DNA from: Rhizobiales bacterium UBA3584 | GTDB taxonomy: Bacteria > Pseudomonadota > Alphaproteobacteria > Rhizobiales > Devosiaceae | Direction: 5' to 3' | DNA length: 28,291 nt | Assembly (NCBI GenBank): GCA_002375765.1 | Contig: DFMV01000008.1 | Coordinates: 1 to 28,291 of the forward strand | Shown: one piece after another, positions 1-7,654 of the stretch | Layout: every line of letters starts with the position of its first letter | Position numbering within the stretch: the stretch's first letter is position 1 | Translations under genes and position numbers: made by a program | The notes under the pieces: generated by a model | Databases searched by the model: none | Told to the model about the DNA's origin: nothing | Seen by the model: the letters and a program-made list of their open reading frames with translations, nothing else

Positions 1-75
1 GCGCCAGGCCGAGTCTTTGACGACCATGTCGTCAGCTGCGCGCTTGACCTGAAGTGGCAGAGCGCAGTTGTTTAG
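1..75 (+). CDS. Possible C-terminal end of an upstream gene (partial)
   Basis: The frame starting at base 1 is open for 24 codons and ends in TAG at 73-75. It reads APGRVFDDHVVSCALDLKWQ and then four more residues. The codon choice looks coding, but 24 residues are too few to assign a family. The LacI gene follows about 70 bases later on the same strand. This could equally be a chance open frame. Confidence 0.25.
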   Translation, partial: APGRVFDDHVVSCALDLKWQSAVV

Positions 76-147
76 GCACGTGACCTCACCACACCGAGTC
101 GGGACAACCAACTCCCTCGCACGAGGTAGAAGGTGCGATAGCAACGG

Positions 148-1302
148 TTGGCTCACGGGTCCGATTGGGAGAGACTGTTGAGCAAAAAGAAGACAGGCGT
201 AACCATCACCGATGTTGCACGTCTCGCTGGAGTCAGCACAGCTACAGCTGGGCGAGTGCTCGGTGACTATGGATACTCAAGCCGAGAAAAGCGCGAGAAG
301 GTACTCTCGGCCGCCCAGGCGCTCGGCTATCGTCCGAACCTTCTCGCCCGCAGCCTGATCACGGGGCGAACCAAAACCATCGGGGTCGTTGCCGGCGACA
401 TCCAAAGCCCTTTTTACGCCAGCATTCTGCGAGGGATCTCCGATGTAGCGGAACGCAATGATTTCGGGTTGATCATCACAAATAGTGACGAAAATATCGA
501 ACACGAAATCCGCTCAGTCCGCCTGCTTCTGGAAAAGCAGGTCGATGGGATGATCGTGTCTCCATGCGATCCGGAAGGTGGAGAGCACCTGGTTTCCGTC
601 GTCGCGGCGGGCATCCCAATCGTCCAGATCGACCGTCAGGTGCACAGCCTTGGCGCCGATTTCGTGGGAGTGGACAACAAGCAGGGCGCTCACGATGCGG
701 TAGCAAGGCTCCTGGCGCAGGGCCATCGCCGAATTGGGATGATCGGCGAACTTGGGTACGGTGACTGGAGCATCGAGGAGTTCTTTGCTCTTGCCAGCGC
801 ACCTTCTTATGCTTCGGACTCCCTCTACCCCAGTTGGCAGCGGCTGCATGGGTATGTTGAAGCGCATCGAGAAGCTGGGGTACCGCTCGATCCAATGCTC
901 ATTGGGCGATCCCGCAGTTATTCTGCTCAAGGGGCGCAGCATCAGGCCCAAATGCTGCTTTCAAACAAGAGTAGACCGACCGCTTTGTTTACCGCCGATG
1001 GACTGATGACTGAGGGGACAATGGCGGCGGTGGCCGAGAGCGATCTGGCGCTGCCCGATGATCTTTCCGTCATATGTTTTGACGATCTCGATTGGATGGG
1101 GTTCGTGAGACCCCGGCTCGATGCCGTGGCGCAACCGCGAGGTGCAATGGGCGAGGCCGCTGCCCAACTCCTGCTCGACCGGATCGCGGGAAATGACGAA
1201 CCTGAAAAACGCATCGTCATGCGCACGCGTCAGATAGTCCGCGGATCGGTAGCACCACCGCGCGCGCTTCCCGGTCAGGCTGTTTCGGTGACCGGGCAAT
1301 AA
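148..1302 (+). CDS. LacI-family transcriptional regulator
   Basis: Sugar-type repressor or activator acting on DNA. The N-terminus carries the LacI helix-turn-helix (about residues 18-65; VTITDVARLAGVSTATAGRV) and hinge (GYRPNLLARSL). A periplasmic-binding-protein-like effector domain follows (KTIGVVAGDIQSPFYASILR to about residue 365). The length, 384 aa, is slightly above the usual 330-350, mostly through the N-terminus. The start is TTG at 148, with AAGGTG at 130-135 as a distant ribosome site. A TTG at 178, with GGGAGAG at 167-173, would give a more typical 374 aa protein. It lies 137 bases upstream of the amaA-like gene on the same strand. The effector is unknown. From its family it is a candidate to bind the GAACGTTC sites at 16725 and 18869, whose central CG is typical of LacI operators, but that link is inference. 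Confidence 0.9.
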   Translation: MAHGSDWERLLSKKKTGVTITDVARLAGVSTATAGRVLGDYGYSSREKREKVLSAAQALGYRPNLLARSLITGRTKTIGVVAGDIQSPFYASILRGISDVAERNDFGLIITNSDENIEHEIRSVRLLLEKQVDGMIVSPCDPEGGEHLVSVVAAGIPIVQIDRQVHSLGADFVGVDNKQGAHDAVARLLAQGHRRIGMIGELGYGDWSIEEFFALASAPSYASDSLYPSWQRLHGYVEAHREAGVPLDPMLIGRSRSYSAQGAQHQAQMLLSNKSRPTALFTADGLMTEGTMAAVAESDLALPDDLSVICFDDLDWMGFVRPRLDAVAQPRGAMGEAAAQLLLDRIAGNDEPEKRIVMRTRQIVRGSVAPPRALPGQAVSVTGQ

Positions 1303-1368
1303 CGAGGCTGTACACCACCTCCGATCACAGTGCCCAGGCCCGCTCTGCAACCGAGGTGAATGAAGTCA

Positions 1369-1381
1369 AAACCAATGGTTT
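1369..1381. promoter_or_regulatory. Palindrome AAACCA-A-TGGTTT upstream of the oxidase gene
   Basis: A perfect 13-base inverted repeat (arms AAACCA and TGGTTT, one central base) lies 57 bases upstream of the GTG start at 1439, in the gap after the LacI gene. Its position fits an operator for the oxidase gene. It lacks the central CG of LacI sites and differs from the other palindromes in the window, so the binder is unknown. Confidence 0.3.
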
Positions 1382-1438
1382 GTTGCGCGCCATCGCATGC
1401 TCGCTAAAGCTGACGGTTCAACCAGGATGATCTGAACC

Positions 1439-2725
1439 GTGCTTGACGACCATAACCACAACAATCTCTGGGCCGACACCGCCAGCGTGCCACCTGCGAC
1501 CACGGTGCTTTCACGCGATCATGTCGCAGATGTCGCCATCATCGGTGGTGGTTTCACCGGGCTGTCGGCGGCGCTTCACCTCGCTGAACTCGATCAGCAC
1601 GCCATTGTTCTTGAGGCCAGGGATATCGGGCATGGAGGGTCTGGTCGCAACGTGGGGCTGGTTAACGCGGGCATGTGGGTTATGCCCAACGACCTAATCG
1701 ATGCACAGGGTCTCGAGTGGGGCACGCGACTGATCCAGGCGCTGGGCGATGGGCCCGCGCTGGTATTCGACCTCATAGCGCGCTTCGGCATCGAGTGCGA
1801 GGCAGTGCGCAATGGCACGCTCCATCTGGGCGTGGGTTCAGCGGGCGATAAAGAACTCGGTGAGCGCGAAGCCCAGTGGCAGGCGCTAGGCGCCCCTGTT
1901 CGACGCCTGAATCGAGCAGACGCGGAAGTTTTGACGGGGACAAGTGCTTTTTCCTCCGCCCTTCTGGACGAACGGGCCGGCACGCTACAGCCCCTGTCCT
2001 ACGCACGGGGACTGGCGGCGGCCGCGCAAGCTGCAGGTGCAACCATCTTCACTCACTCGCCTGTCACGTCGGCTCATCACGAGAACGACCACTGGACGCT
2101 GGAAACACCGGGCGGAACCGTGAGAGCAAAGTGGATCATCGTTGCCAGCAACGCCTATTCAGGGCTCGAAAAGCGCTATGCCTTCGTGCGACAGCAAGAT
2201 GAGCTGACCCTCCTGCCCTTCTTTCAATTTGCAACCGAAGTGCTGCCCGAGGAGATTGCGGCACGCATCCTGCCCCAGGGTCACGGATGCTGGGATACCC
2301 GCACTGTGATGACAGCATTCCGCAAGGACAATGCTGGCCGGCTGATCTTTGGGAGCGTCGGCGCACTCGACCCGATATCGCTGGGTGCTCAACGGGCCTT
2401 CGCCCAACGCTCGATCGCCAGGCTCTTTCCCTTCCTTTCCAAAGTGCGGCTGGATCACTGCTGGCACGGACAAATCGGAATGACCGACAACGCGCTGCCA
2501 AAGTTCCATCACCATGGCCCCAAAGCGATTGGCGTGAACGGCTTCAACGGGCGCGGCATCGCGCCGGGAACGGTCTTTGGCCGAGCCATGGCGCGACACA
2601 TTGTGCTGGGAGAGCAAATGTTGCTCCCCCAGAACCCTGTTGGCCGTGCCAGACTGGGAAGGGTGAGGACGAGAGCCTACAAGCTGGGCAGCCACCTTTT
2701 GCATCTCGCCTCGTCGCGGTTCTAG
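1439..2725 (+). CDS. amaA: FAD-dependent amine oxidoreductase, probable L-pipecolate oxidase (AmaA-like)
   Basis: A DAO-superfamily flavoprotein of 428 aa, the length I recall for Pseudomonas putida AmaA. That enzyme oxidises L-pipecolate to piperideine-6-carboxylate (aminoadipate semialdehyde). The dinucleotide motif VAIIGGGFTGLSAALHL sits at residues 32-48. GGSGRNVGLVNAGMW near residue 70 and, towards the C-terminus, QIGMTDNALPKFH and NGRGIAPGT are typical of the AmaA/PuuB-like group. The GTG start has AGGA at 1424-1427. It ends tail to tail with the ketimine reductase gene, both stops sharing CTAG at 2722-2725. Linkage to amaB-, hglS- and ydiJ-like genes supports pipecolate over gamma-glutamylputrescine or another amine as substrate. 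Direct oxidation of a secondary-amine Amadori compound is an alternative. Confidence 0.75.
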   Translation: MLDDHNHNNLWADTASVPPATTVLSRDHVADVAIIGGGFTGLSAALHLAELDQHAIVLEARDIGHGGSGRNVGLVNAGMWVMPNDLIDAQGLEWGTRLIQALGDGPALVFDLIARFGIECEAVRNGTLHLGVGSAGDKELGEREAQWQALGAPVRRLNRADAEVLTGTSAFSSALLDERAGTLQPLSYARGLAAAAQAAGATIFTHSPVTSAHHENDHWTLETPGGTVRAKWIIVASNAYSGLEKRYAFVRQQDELTLLPFFQFATEVLPEEIAARILPQGHGCWDTRTVMTAFRKDNAGRLIFGSVGALDPISLGAQRAFAQRSIARLFPFLSKVRLDHCWHGQIGMTDNALPKFHHHGPKAIGVNGFNGRGIAPGTVFGRAMARHIVLGEQMLLPQNPVGRARLGRVRTRAYKLGSHLLHLASSRF

Positions 2726-3654
2726 ATTCGCGACGCGAGATATCGGGCGGTATACAAGTCGAGGTGTCCGCCCCCGACATTCTTATAGATCGTGATTTCG
2801 TCGTCAGCGCTGCGACCTGCATGCACGCCTTGGCACAGCTCGAATGCGTCCGCCTGCACAGCGTCCCAGCCGATGACGCCGGCGTTGACAGGCTGGATGA
2901 GGTCTCCGGCTCCCTCCATTCCGTTTCGGGTATCGACGAACAGCGATCCGCGTCTGATCGCTTCATCATCGGCTTCGCGCATGGTCGGAAGATAGGCGCC
3001 GACGAGATCAAGATGAGCGCCGGGTTTGAGACAGCGCCCTTTCACCAGAGGCCGGTCCGACATGGTCACGCAACTGACGATATCGGCTTGAGCCACCGCA
3101 TCATCGAGATCAAGAACAGCGGTGACCACGTAGCGGTCGGCCAGACGCTCAGCCAGCGCGGTGGCCCGTTCAGGAGTGCGATTCCAGATCATCACCCGCT
3201 CGATTGATGGCCGCGCGGCGACGTGGGCATCTATCATGTGAGGTGCCAGCCCTCCTGCGCCAAGGACCAGCAGTGTCTTGGCATCCGGTCGTGCGAGCAA
3301 CCTGCTGCCAAGCCCGGAATCCCCCGCTGTCTTGCGGAAAGTCATGGCGGCTCCGTCCGCGATAAGAGTGGGAGCTCCGGTCGTGGCGTCAAATACTACC
3401 ACCAGCCCCTGGACGGATGGCTCAGCGGGCTGGCGCTTGAGGTTGGTTGGAAACACGCCCACAAGCTTGGCGGCAACGACATCATTCCTGGCCCACCCAA
3501 GGAGCGAAACAAACTTGTTGCTCCCCCCCTCAGGCTCATCCATCACCATATGCTGCGCCTCGGGCATGCCAGCCTTGTGGGCTTCCTCCAACGCAGCGAT
3601 GAGTCCTGGATAGTCAACCAACTTCTCCACCGCCGCTACATCAAAGCTTTTCAT
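2722..3654 (-). CDS. Ornithine cyclodeaminase/mu-crystallin family; probable piperideine-2-carboxylate (ketimine) reductase
   Basis: 310 aa, NAD(P)-dependent. It carries a Rossmann motif (VLGAGGLAPHM, residues 130-140), the family-typical RKTAGDSGL near residue 107, and GGGHLDL near the C-terminus. True ornithine cyclodeaminases have a catalytic Asp in a VGGDCPGKTE motif. Here the equivalent stretch reads VGAYLPTMREADD (residues 218-230), the pattern of pyrroline-2-/piperideine-2-carboxylate reductases. I therefore predict reduction of the cyclic ketimine of lysine to L-pipecolate, feeding the AmaA-like oxidase. Lysine cyclodeaminase is the alternative. ATG 3654 is preferred over GTG 3666 because GGAG (3661-3664, minus strand) lies six bases before it. 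It is divergent from the MarR gene, and its promoter contains the 3730 palindrome. Confidence 0.75.
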   Translation of the reverse strand: MKSFDVAAVEKLVDYPGLIAALEEAHKAGMPEAQHMVMDEPEGGSNKFVSLLGWARNDVVAAKLVGVFPTNLKRQPAEPSVQGLVVVFDATTGAPTLIADGAAMTFRKTAGDSGLGSRLLARPDAKTLLVLGAGGLAPHMIDAHVAARPSIERVMIWNRTPERATALAERLADRYVVTAVLDLDDAVAQADIVSCVTMSDRPLVKGRCLKPGAHLDLVGAYLPTMREADDEAIRRGSLFVDTRNGMEGAGDLIQPVNAGVIGWDAVQADAFELCQGVHAGRSADDEITIYKNVGGGHLDLYTARYLASRI

Positions 3655-3722
3655 TGTTGTCTCCACTTGGCATCTTGGCCTTGCGCCGTTCGGTGCCCGC
3701 GTATGAGCACCAATATCGCGCT

Positions 3723-3751
3723 GTTATTGGTTCCATATGGAACTTTGTCAA
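3723..3751 (-). promoter_or_regulatory. Sigma70-type promoter of the ketimine reductase gene
   Basis: On the minus strand, TTGACA (3751-3746) is followed by a 17-base spacer and AATAAC (3728-3723). The 14-base palindrome at 3730-3743 fills the spacer, so a bound protein would occlude RNA polymerase. The predicted transcript would have a leader of roughly 60 bases before ATG 3654. Confidence 0.6.
3730..3743. promoter_or_regulatory. Operator copy 1, GTTCCATATGGAAC
   Basis: A perfect 14-base palindrome in the divergent interval between the ketimine reductase and MarR genes. An identical copy lies at 7360-7373 and a one-base variant at 7631-7644. Position within the -35/-10 spacer suggests repression. 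The neighbouring MarR protein is the nearest candidate binder. TTCC-N4-GGAA half-sites also resemble IclR-family operators, but no IclR gene is in the window. Confidence 0.7.
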
Positions 3752-3800
3752 GGCGACCGACTGGTCCTATTGTCGGTAATGGGCTAGGAAGCTGCAGGCG

Positions 3801-4334
3801 ATGAGCGGAACAAATGAAATGAACGATCGATTTGATGACGTCGGGGGCAGTCACGTAGCGACGCCCAAAGGAATCCTCGACAAAGTGCTGTCCAACCCTG
3901 ACATCGACCGTGACGGACTGCGCCTGAGTTTGTGGTCTGGCTTTTACACAGGGCCCGTCTTTGCTGAAATCGAGAAGCGCTTCGGGCTCTATCGCGACGA
4001 AAACAACGTCCTCTTTGCCTTGGCAACCTATGGGCAACTGACGGCCAAATCGATCAGCGAGTTCCTCGGCCGTCCCAAGAACTCAATCAGTCGAGCCATC
4101 GATCGGCTCCTGAAAAAAGGGCTCGTCCATACGGAAGTGGATCCAGCCGATCGCCGCCGCGTGCTCCTCACCATAGAGCCGGCCGGCCGGGAGTTGCATG
4201 AACAGACCCTCGCTATCCATAAGGCACGAGAAGCCTATATGCTAAAGAACCTCAGCCCGGTGGAACGTACGGCACTCGATGCCATACTCGCTAAACTGAT
4301 CGAAGACGCTGATGACTGGATCGAGCCTTTCTAG
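3801..4334 (+). CDS. MarR-family transcriptional regulator
   Basis: 177 aa. A winged helix-turn-helix of MarR type occupies about residues 70-130: LTAKSISEFLGRPKNSISRA is the DNA-recognition region and DPADRRRVLLTIEPAGREL the wing. Helices at both ends would make the dimer. The N-terminus is about 30 residues longer than a minimal MarR. ATG at 3801 has AGGA at 3786-3789. It is divergent from the ketimine reductase gene with operator copy 1 between them, and convergent with dctM. The usual MarR arrangement (repressor of itself and its divergent neighbour, released by a small ligand) suggests control of the ketimine reductase and TRAP genes. The ligand, perhaps a lysine-derived imino acid, is inference. 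Confidence 0.88.
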   Translation: MSGTNEMNDRFDDVGGSHVATPKGILDKVLSNPDIDRDGLRLSLWSGFYTGPVFAEIEKRFGLYRDENNVLFALATYGQLTAKSISEFLGRPKNSISRAIDRLLKKGLVHTEVDPADRRRVLLTIEPAGRELHEQTLAIHKAREAYMLKNLSPVERTALDAILAKLIEDADDWIEPF

Positions 4335-4368
4335 GGACCTCCTCTCCCCCGCGCCTTCACTGGTCGTT

Positions 4369-4383
4369 CGCTGCTCTGCAGCG
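4369..4383. terminator. Small inverted repeat between convergent MarR and dctM genes
   Basis: CGCTGC-TCT-GCAGCG forms a 6-bp stem with a 3-base loop in the 78-base gap between two converging genes. No T-tract follows on either strand, so it is at best a weak transcription stop. Confidence 0.25.
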
Positions 4384-4412
4384 CAAAGATCGTTCCGCCC
4401 GGAGATTGCCGG

Positions 4413-5687
4413 TCAGAACACGAGATCGGGCAGGAATGTCACCAGCGGGGGCACAAAGGTCAACAGCAGCAGAACCGAAACGAGAACTGCCAAATAAGGC
4501 AAGAATTCCCTGGTGAATTCCTCGATGGAGCATCGGGTAATCGTGCACACCGTGAACATGACTGTACCCACGGGCGGCGTCATCGATCCGATGGCCGTAT
4601 TGAACACCAGAACAACCCCGAGATGAACAGGATCTATTCCCAACTCTGTCGCCACCTCGATCAGGAGGGGGCCCAGTATGACGACCAGGGCCAATCCTTC
4701 AAAGACCGTCCCGAGCAGCAGCAGAGCGATGTTTATGACCAGCATCACGACGTATTTGTTGTCCGAGATACCAAGCAGCCCGCTCACCAACATCTGCGGC
4801 ACCTGCTCAAGGCTCAGGATGAGCGAGAAAACGGCCGCCGCGGCGACGATGAACATAACGCTTGCCGTTGTGTGAGCAGATTCACGCAGAAGCCCATAGA
4901 CATCACCCCAGCCGATGCCACGATAGACGAATACGCCCACCAGGAAGGCGTACAGGGCGGCAATGGCACCCAATTCGGTGGGCGTGAAAAGCCCTATCCG
5001 CAGGCCAAACAGCAGCATGACCGGCATTGCGAGTGCCCACAACGCCGCCCAGCCATTCCGGCCGATCTCGCCGAGGCTGGCACGCGTTGAACGCGATGGA
5101 GCATAATTGCGCCGCCCCGCGGTCCAGCGAACCATCAGCATCAGTGCGATACCGATAATGATTGCCGGTACCACGCCGCCCATGAACAGCCGGCCGATAG
5201 AGGTATTCGTCAACAGACCGTAAACGATCAGCGCAATTGACGGTGGCATGATAGGCGCGATGATCGAGGACGCAGCGCTGACCACTGAACCATAAGCGTT
5301 GGAATAGCCCCTCTGGCGCATCACCGGCACAATCGTGCGCGCATCGATGGCGGCATCGGCATTGGCCGATCCCGACATCGCTCCCATGAACACCGAATTG
5401 AGCACCGCTACCTGCGCCAGTCCGCCCTTCCAGTGGCCCACGAGGCTTTCGGCGAACCCGTAGAGCTTTTCTGCTATTCCTCCTCGCGCCATCGCGCAGC
5501 CAGCCACGACAAACAGGGGAATGGCCAGCAAGGGAAACGATTCCATGCTCGACCCCATGCGCTGAGCGAGGATACTCGCCATCATCGGGTTCAACGCGAA
5601 ATAGGCCGCTGAGGCACCCAGCATGGTAAATCCGATGGGAACGCGCAGGATGATAAGCGCCACAAAAGCGATTACGGCAACGGTCAT
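4413..5687 (-). CDS. dctM: TRAP transporter large permease (DctM/YiaN type)
   Basis: 424 aa, inner-membrane protein with about a dozen hydrophobic segments. It begins MTVAVIAFVALIILRVPIGF, characteristic of DctM proteins. GSANADAAIDARTIVPVM, SSIIAPIMPPSIALIVYG and NTAIGSMTPPVGTVMFTVC are the conserved glycine/proline-rich loops of the family. This subunit carries the sodium-coupled transport path. ATG 5687 overlaps the dctQ stop by four bases (ATGA), showing translational coupling. The open frame continues upstream of 5687, but that part is only the shadow of dctQ. It is the last gene of a dctP-dctQ-dctM set. Confidence 0.93.
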   Translation of the reverse strand: MTVAVIAFVALIILRVPIGFTMLGASAAYFALNPMMASILAQRMGSSMESFPLLAIPLFVVAGCAMARGGIAEKLYGFAESLVGHWKGGLAQVAVLNSVFMGAMSGSANADAAIDARTIVPVMRQRGYSNAYGSVVSAASSIIAPIMPPSIALIVYGLLTNTSIGRLFMGGVVPAIIIGIALMLMVRWTAGRRNYAPSRSTRASLGEIGRNGWAALWALAMPVMLLFGLRIGLFTPTELGAIAALYAFLVGVFVYRGIGWGDVYGLLRESAHTTASVMFIVAAAAVFSLILSLEQVPQMLVSGLLGISDNKYVVMLVINIALLLLGTVFEGLALVVILGPLLIEVATELGIDPVHLGVVLVFNTAIGSMTPPVGTVMFTVCTITRCSIEEFTREFLPYLAVLVSVLLLLTFVPPLVTFLPDLVF

Positions 5688-6160
5688 GATCTTGCCTTGG
5701 CCTCTCTCACTTCCTCGACTATTGCCAGAACCTGCACGACGATGATCCCGCCCATGCCGACGGCAAGCAACGCGGCCATGATCCACTTGGGCCAGCCCAA
5801 GGCAAGAAATGTCGTGAACCGGGCCGTCGATATCTGGGCGATGGCAGCCTGAATGACCGACACCGATATGGCTATGACAAGCAAATGAGAGACAATTGAA
5901 GCTGGCGTTCTGGCTCGTCTCGGCAAAAGCTCGACAAAAAAGCCGATGCCGAAGAGCTGACCATAGAGCGCAGCGCCAACCAGCCCCAGCCACACAGTCG
6001 CAGAAAAGGCCAATATGGCCAGGTCGTGGGCGGCATAAAAGGGAACGCGCAGCACGTTGCGCGCAATGACGTCAGCTGAGACAACGATAACAAGACAGGC
6101 GATAAACAGCGCGGGCAAGACCGAGCCTGTTAGCTCGACCACGCGTCGGATCGTTACCAT
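5684..6160 (-). CDS. dctQ: TRAP transporter small permease (DctQ type)
   Basis: 158 aa with four hydrophobic helices, the usual size and topology of the DctQ subunit that docks DctM to the binding protein. Recognisable features are DVIARNVLRVPFYAAHDLA in the first half and FTTFLALGWPKWIMAALLAVG near the end. ATG 6160 is chosen because MVTIRRVVELTGSVLPALF starts right at the first membrane helix and GGTGAG precedes it; the longer open frame upstream looks untranslated. It is 56 bases downstream of dctP and overlaps dctM by four bases. Confidence 0.9.
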   Translation of the reverse strand: MVTIRRVVELTGSVLPALFIACLVIVVSADVIARNVLRVPFYAAHDLAILAFSATVWLGLVGAALYGQLFGIGFFVELLPRRARTPASIVSHLLVIAISVSVIQAAIAQISTARFTTFLALGWPKWIMAALLAVGMGGIIVVQVLAIVEEVREAKARS

Positions 6161-6216
6161 TGACTCACCCCTGTGTGTGCGCCGCCCGGTTTGACAGGGC
6201 GGCGCTGATCCTTGTC

Positions 6217-7224
6217 TTATTCGCCTGTGGCAGCAGCGCGAACCTGATCGTAAAGCCCTTCGGGCCAATCAGGAAAGCTTGTGTAAAAGCTCGCCGTCTG
6301 GTCTCTGTAAGCTTGAACGTCCGCTTCGTGGAAGGTCACGCCCTGCTCTTCAAATTCGGCCCGAACCTCATCTTCGAGACCCTTGGACAGCGCTGTAAGG
6401 TCCTGGCCGCCTACACGGAACTCTTCCATCAAAATGGCTCGGTCCTCTTCGCTGAGAGCCTGATAGGTCTCTTCGCTCATCACCCAGCCGAGAAACAGAT
6501 TGAAGTGCCCGGTCAGCGTAATGTGCTTGGCCACTTCCTGCCAGCCGCTCGCACGCAGCCCCGTCAACGGGGCTTCTGCCGCCGACACCACACCCTGAGA
6601 TAGAGCGGAATAGACTTCAGCGGCCTCGACGGTCGTTGCCAACACGTCGAGAGGTTCAAAAGTCTTGATCCAGGTTTCGACCGGCGGCACACGCATGCGC
6701 ACGCCTTCAAGATCATCGGGGTGAGGATAGCCAGCATTGCCAATCATATGCCGGGGTCCATCAAACCAGTTCAGCGCTACAACGCGAATTCCTGCAGTCT
6801 GTGCAAGATCATCGTAGTAGCCCATCATGAGATCGGAAAACGCCAGTCGTTCGGCTTCCTCGGTGTTTTCAACAATAAAGGGACCTTCCACGATCGCGAG
6901 CTCCGGCACACCAAAACCGGCCAGAAAGGACGCCGAAGTGAACGTCATCACGGGCTGCCCCTGGCTGGCCTGCTCGATGGAATCGGTGGTCGAGCCAAGC
7001 TGAGCAGAAGGGAACATCTGGAACTGAACACGCCCTTCGGTGCGCTCGGTGACCCTCTCGGCAGCGTCTTCGGCCATGATGAAGGATTCGCCGGTGGGCG
7101 GATTGACAGTGGCAAGGCGGATCGTCACCTCCTGAGCGAGGGCGGGCGCGCTCATAAGACCCAATGCCGAGGTGGCCGCAAGTAGCTTGCCCAGTGCCCG
7201 ACGGCTAATCATTGACGAAATCAT
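6217..7224 (-). CDS. dctP: TRAP transporter solute-binding protein (DctP type)
   Basis: 335 aa periplasmic receptor. A signal peptide with twin Arg (SRRALGKLLAATSALGLMSA) ends in ALA-Q, with cleavage near residue 27. The mature part has the DctP fold: EVTIRLATVNPPTGE, AERVTERTEGRVQFQMFPSA, a GVRMRVPP-type motif holding the Arg that usually binds the ligand carboxylate, and SALSQGVVSAAEAPLTGL. TRAP receptors mostly bind carboxylates, which fits a lysine-derived acid or an Amadori acid; the ligand is not readable from the sequence. ATG 7224 has GGGAG about 8 bases upstream. A second ATG at 7212 is possible. Operator copies 2 and 3 lie 136 and 407 bases upstream. Confidence 0.92.
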   Translation of the reverse strand: MISSMISRRALGKLLAATSALGLMSAPALAQEVTIRLATVNPPTGESFIMAEDAAERVTERTEGRVQFQMFPSAQLGSTTDSIEQASQGQPVMTFTSASFLAGFGVPELAIVEGPFIVENTEEAERLAFSDLMMGYYDDLAQTAGIRVVALNWFDGPRHMIGNAGYPHPDDLEGVRMRVPPVETWIKTFEPLDVLATTVEAAEVYSALSQGVVSAAEAPLTGLRASGWQEVAKHITLTGHFNLFLGWVMSEETYQALSEEDRAILMEEFRVGGQDLTALSKGLEDEVRAEFEEQGVTFHEADVQAYRDQTASFYTSFPDWPEGLYDQVRAAATGE

Positions 7225-7354
7225 CGTGTTACTCCCTTTGGCTGCGCTAGCATCATTTCGGTTCCGGGGTCGTGCAGCATCGACCCCACCCTCTGTTTCG
7301 CTCTCCTTGAGGAGAGCTGTTTTCACCTGCGCCGCAGGATTCTCACCCAATGAA

Positions 7355-7385
7355 AATATGTTCCATATGGAACAACATTGGTCAA
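7355..7385 (-). promoter_or_regulatory. dctP: Probable dctP-proximal promoter
   Basis: On the minus strand TTGACC (7385-7380) is followed by operator copy 2 and then CATATT (7360-7355), a 19-base spacing. The arrangement of -35 box then palindrome matches the ketimine reductase promoter. The -10 box is weak, so the exact hexamer is uncertain. Confidence 0.45.
7360..7373. promoter_or_regulatory. Operator copy 2, GTTCCATATGGAAC
   Basis: Identical 14-base palindrome to the one at 3730-3743, placed 136 bases before the dctP start and directly after a TTGACC box on the minus strand. It indicates shared control of the TRAP transporter and the ketimine reductase. Confidence 0.7.
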
Positions 7386-7624
7386 TGGTCGCGCCGCCCG
7401 GCCGCGCAGGCATCTTCTCAAAACCGCGGAAGCGGCCCAGAAAGCCACGCTCAGACCGCCGAAAGGCGGAACCGGCCAATTCGGAAATCAGTACCAAAAT
7501 CGGGCCGGCCTTGGCAAAATCTGACGATAAACTGATCGACTCTCCAATTCATCATACCGCATAACGGCACAAAATTGCCCGGAACTCGCGGCCTACCGAA
7601 CCGCGCGCCGGCACCCTCGCCTTC

Positions 7625-7654
7625 ATATTAGTTCCTTATGGAACGATAAGTCAA
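7625..7654 (-). promoter_or_regulatory. Second, distal promoter upstream of dctP
   Basis: Minus strand: TTGACT (7654-7649), an 18-base spacer holding operator copy 3, then TAATAT (7630-7625). It would start a transcript with a leader of almost 400 bases before dctP, or a small RNA from this gap. Confidence 0.45.
7631..7644. promoter_or_regulatory. Operator copy 3, GTTCCTTATGGAAC
   Basis: Same arms (GTTCC and GGAAC) as copies 1 and 2, with TTAT instead of ATAT in the centre. It sits in the spacer of the distal minus-strand promoter. Its distance from copy 2 (271 bases, centre to centre) would allow DNA looping. Confidence 0.6.

Noticed and set aside
1439..2725. Reading the FAD oxidase as gamma-glutamylputrescine oxidase (PuuB)
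   Set aside because: The families are similar, but no putrescine genes (puuA, puuC, puuD) are nearby while AmaB-, HglS- and YdiJ-like genes are, so the pipecolate assignment fits better.
2287..3207. 306-codon plus-strand open frame spanning the oxidase end and the ketimine reductase
   Set aside because: Both genes beneath it show clear conserved motifs. This frame is an out-of-frame shadow crossing two real genes.
7488..7562. 24-codon minus-strand frame between the two dctP operators
   Set aside because: No ribosome site, no similarity, and too short to distinguish from chance. It was considered as a leader peptide, but no attenuator structure follows.
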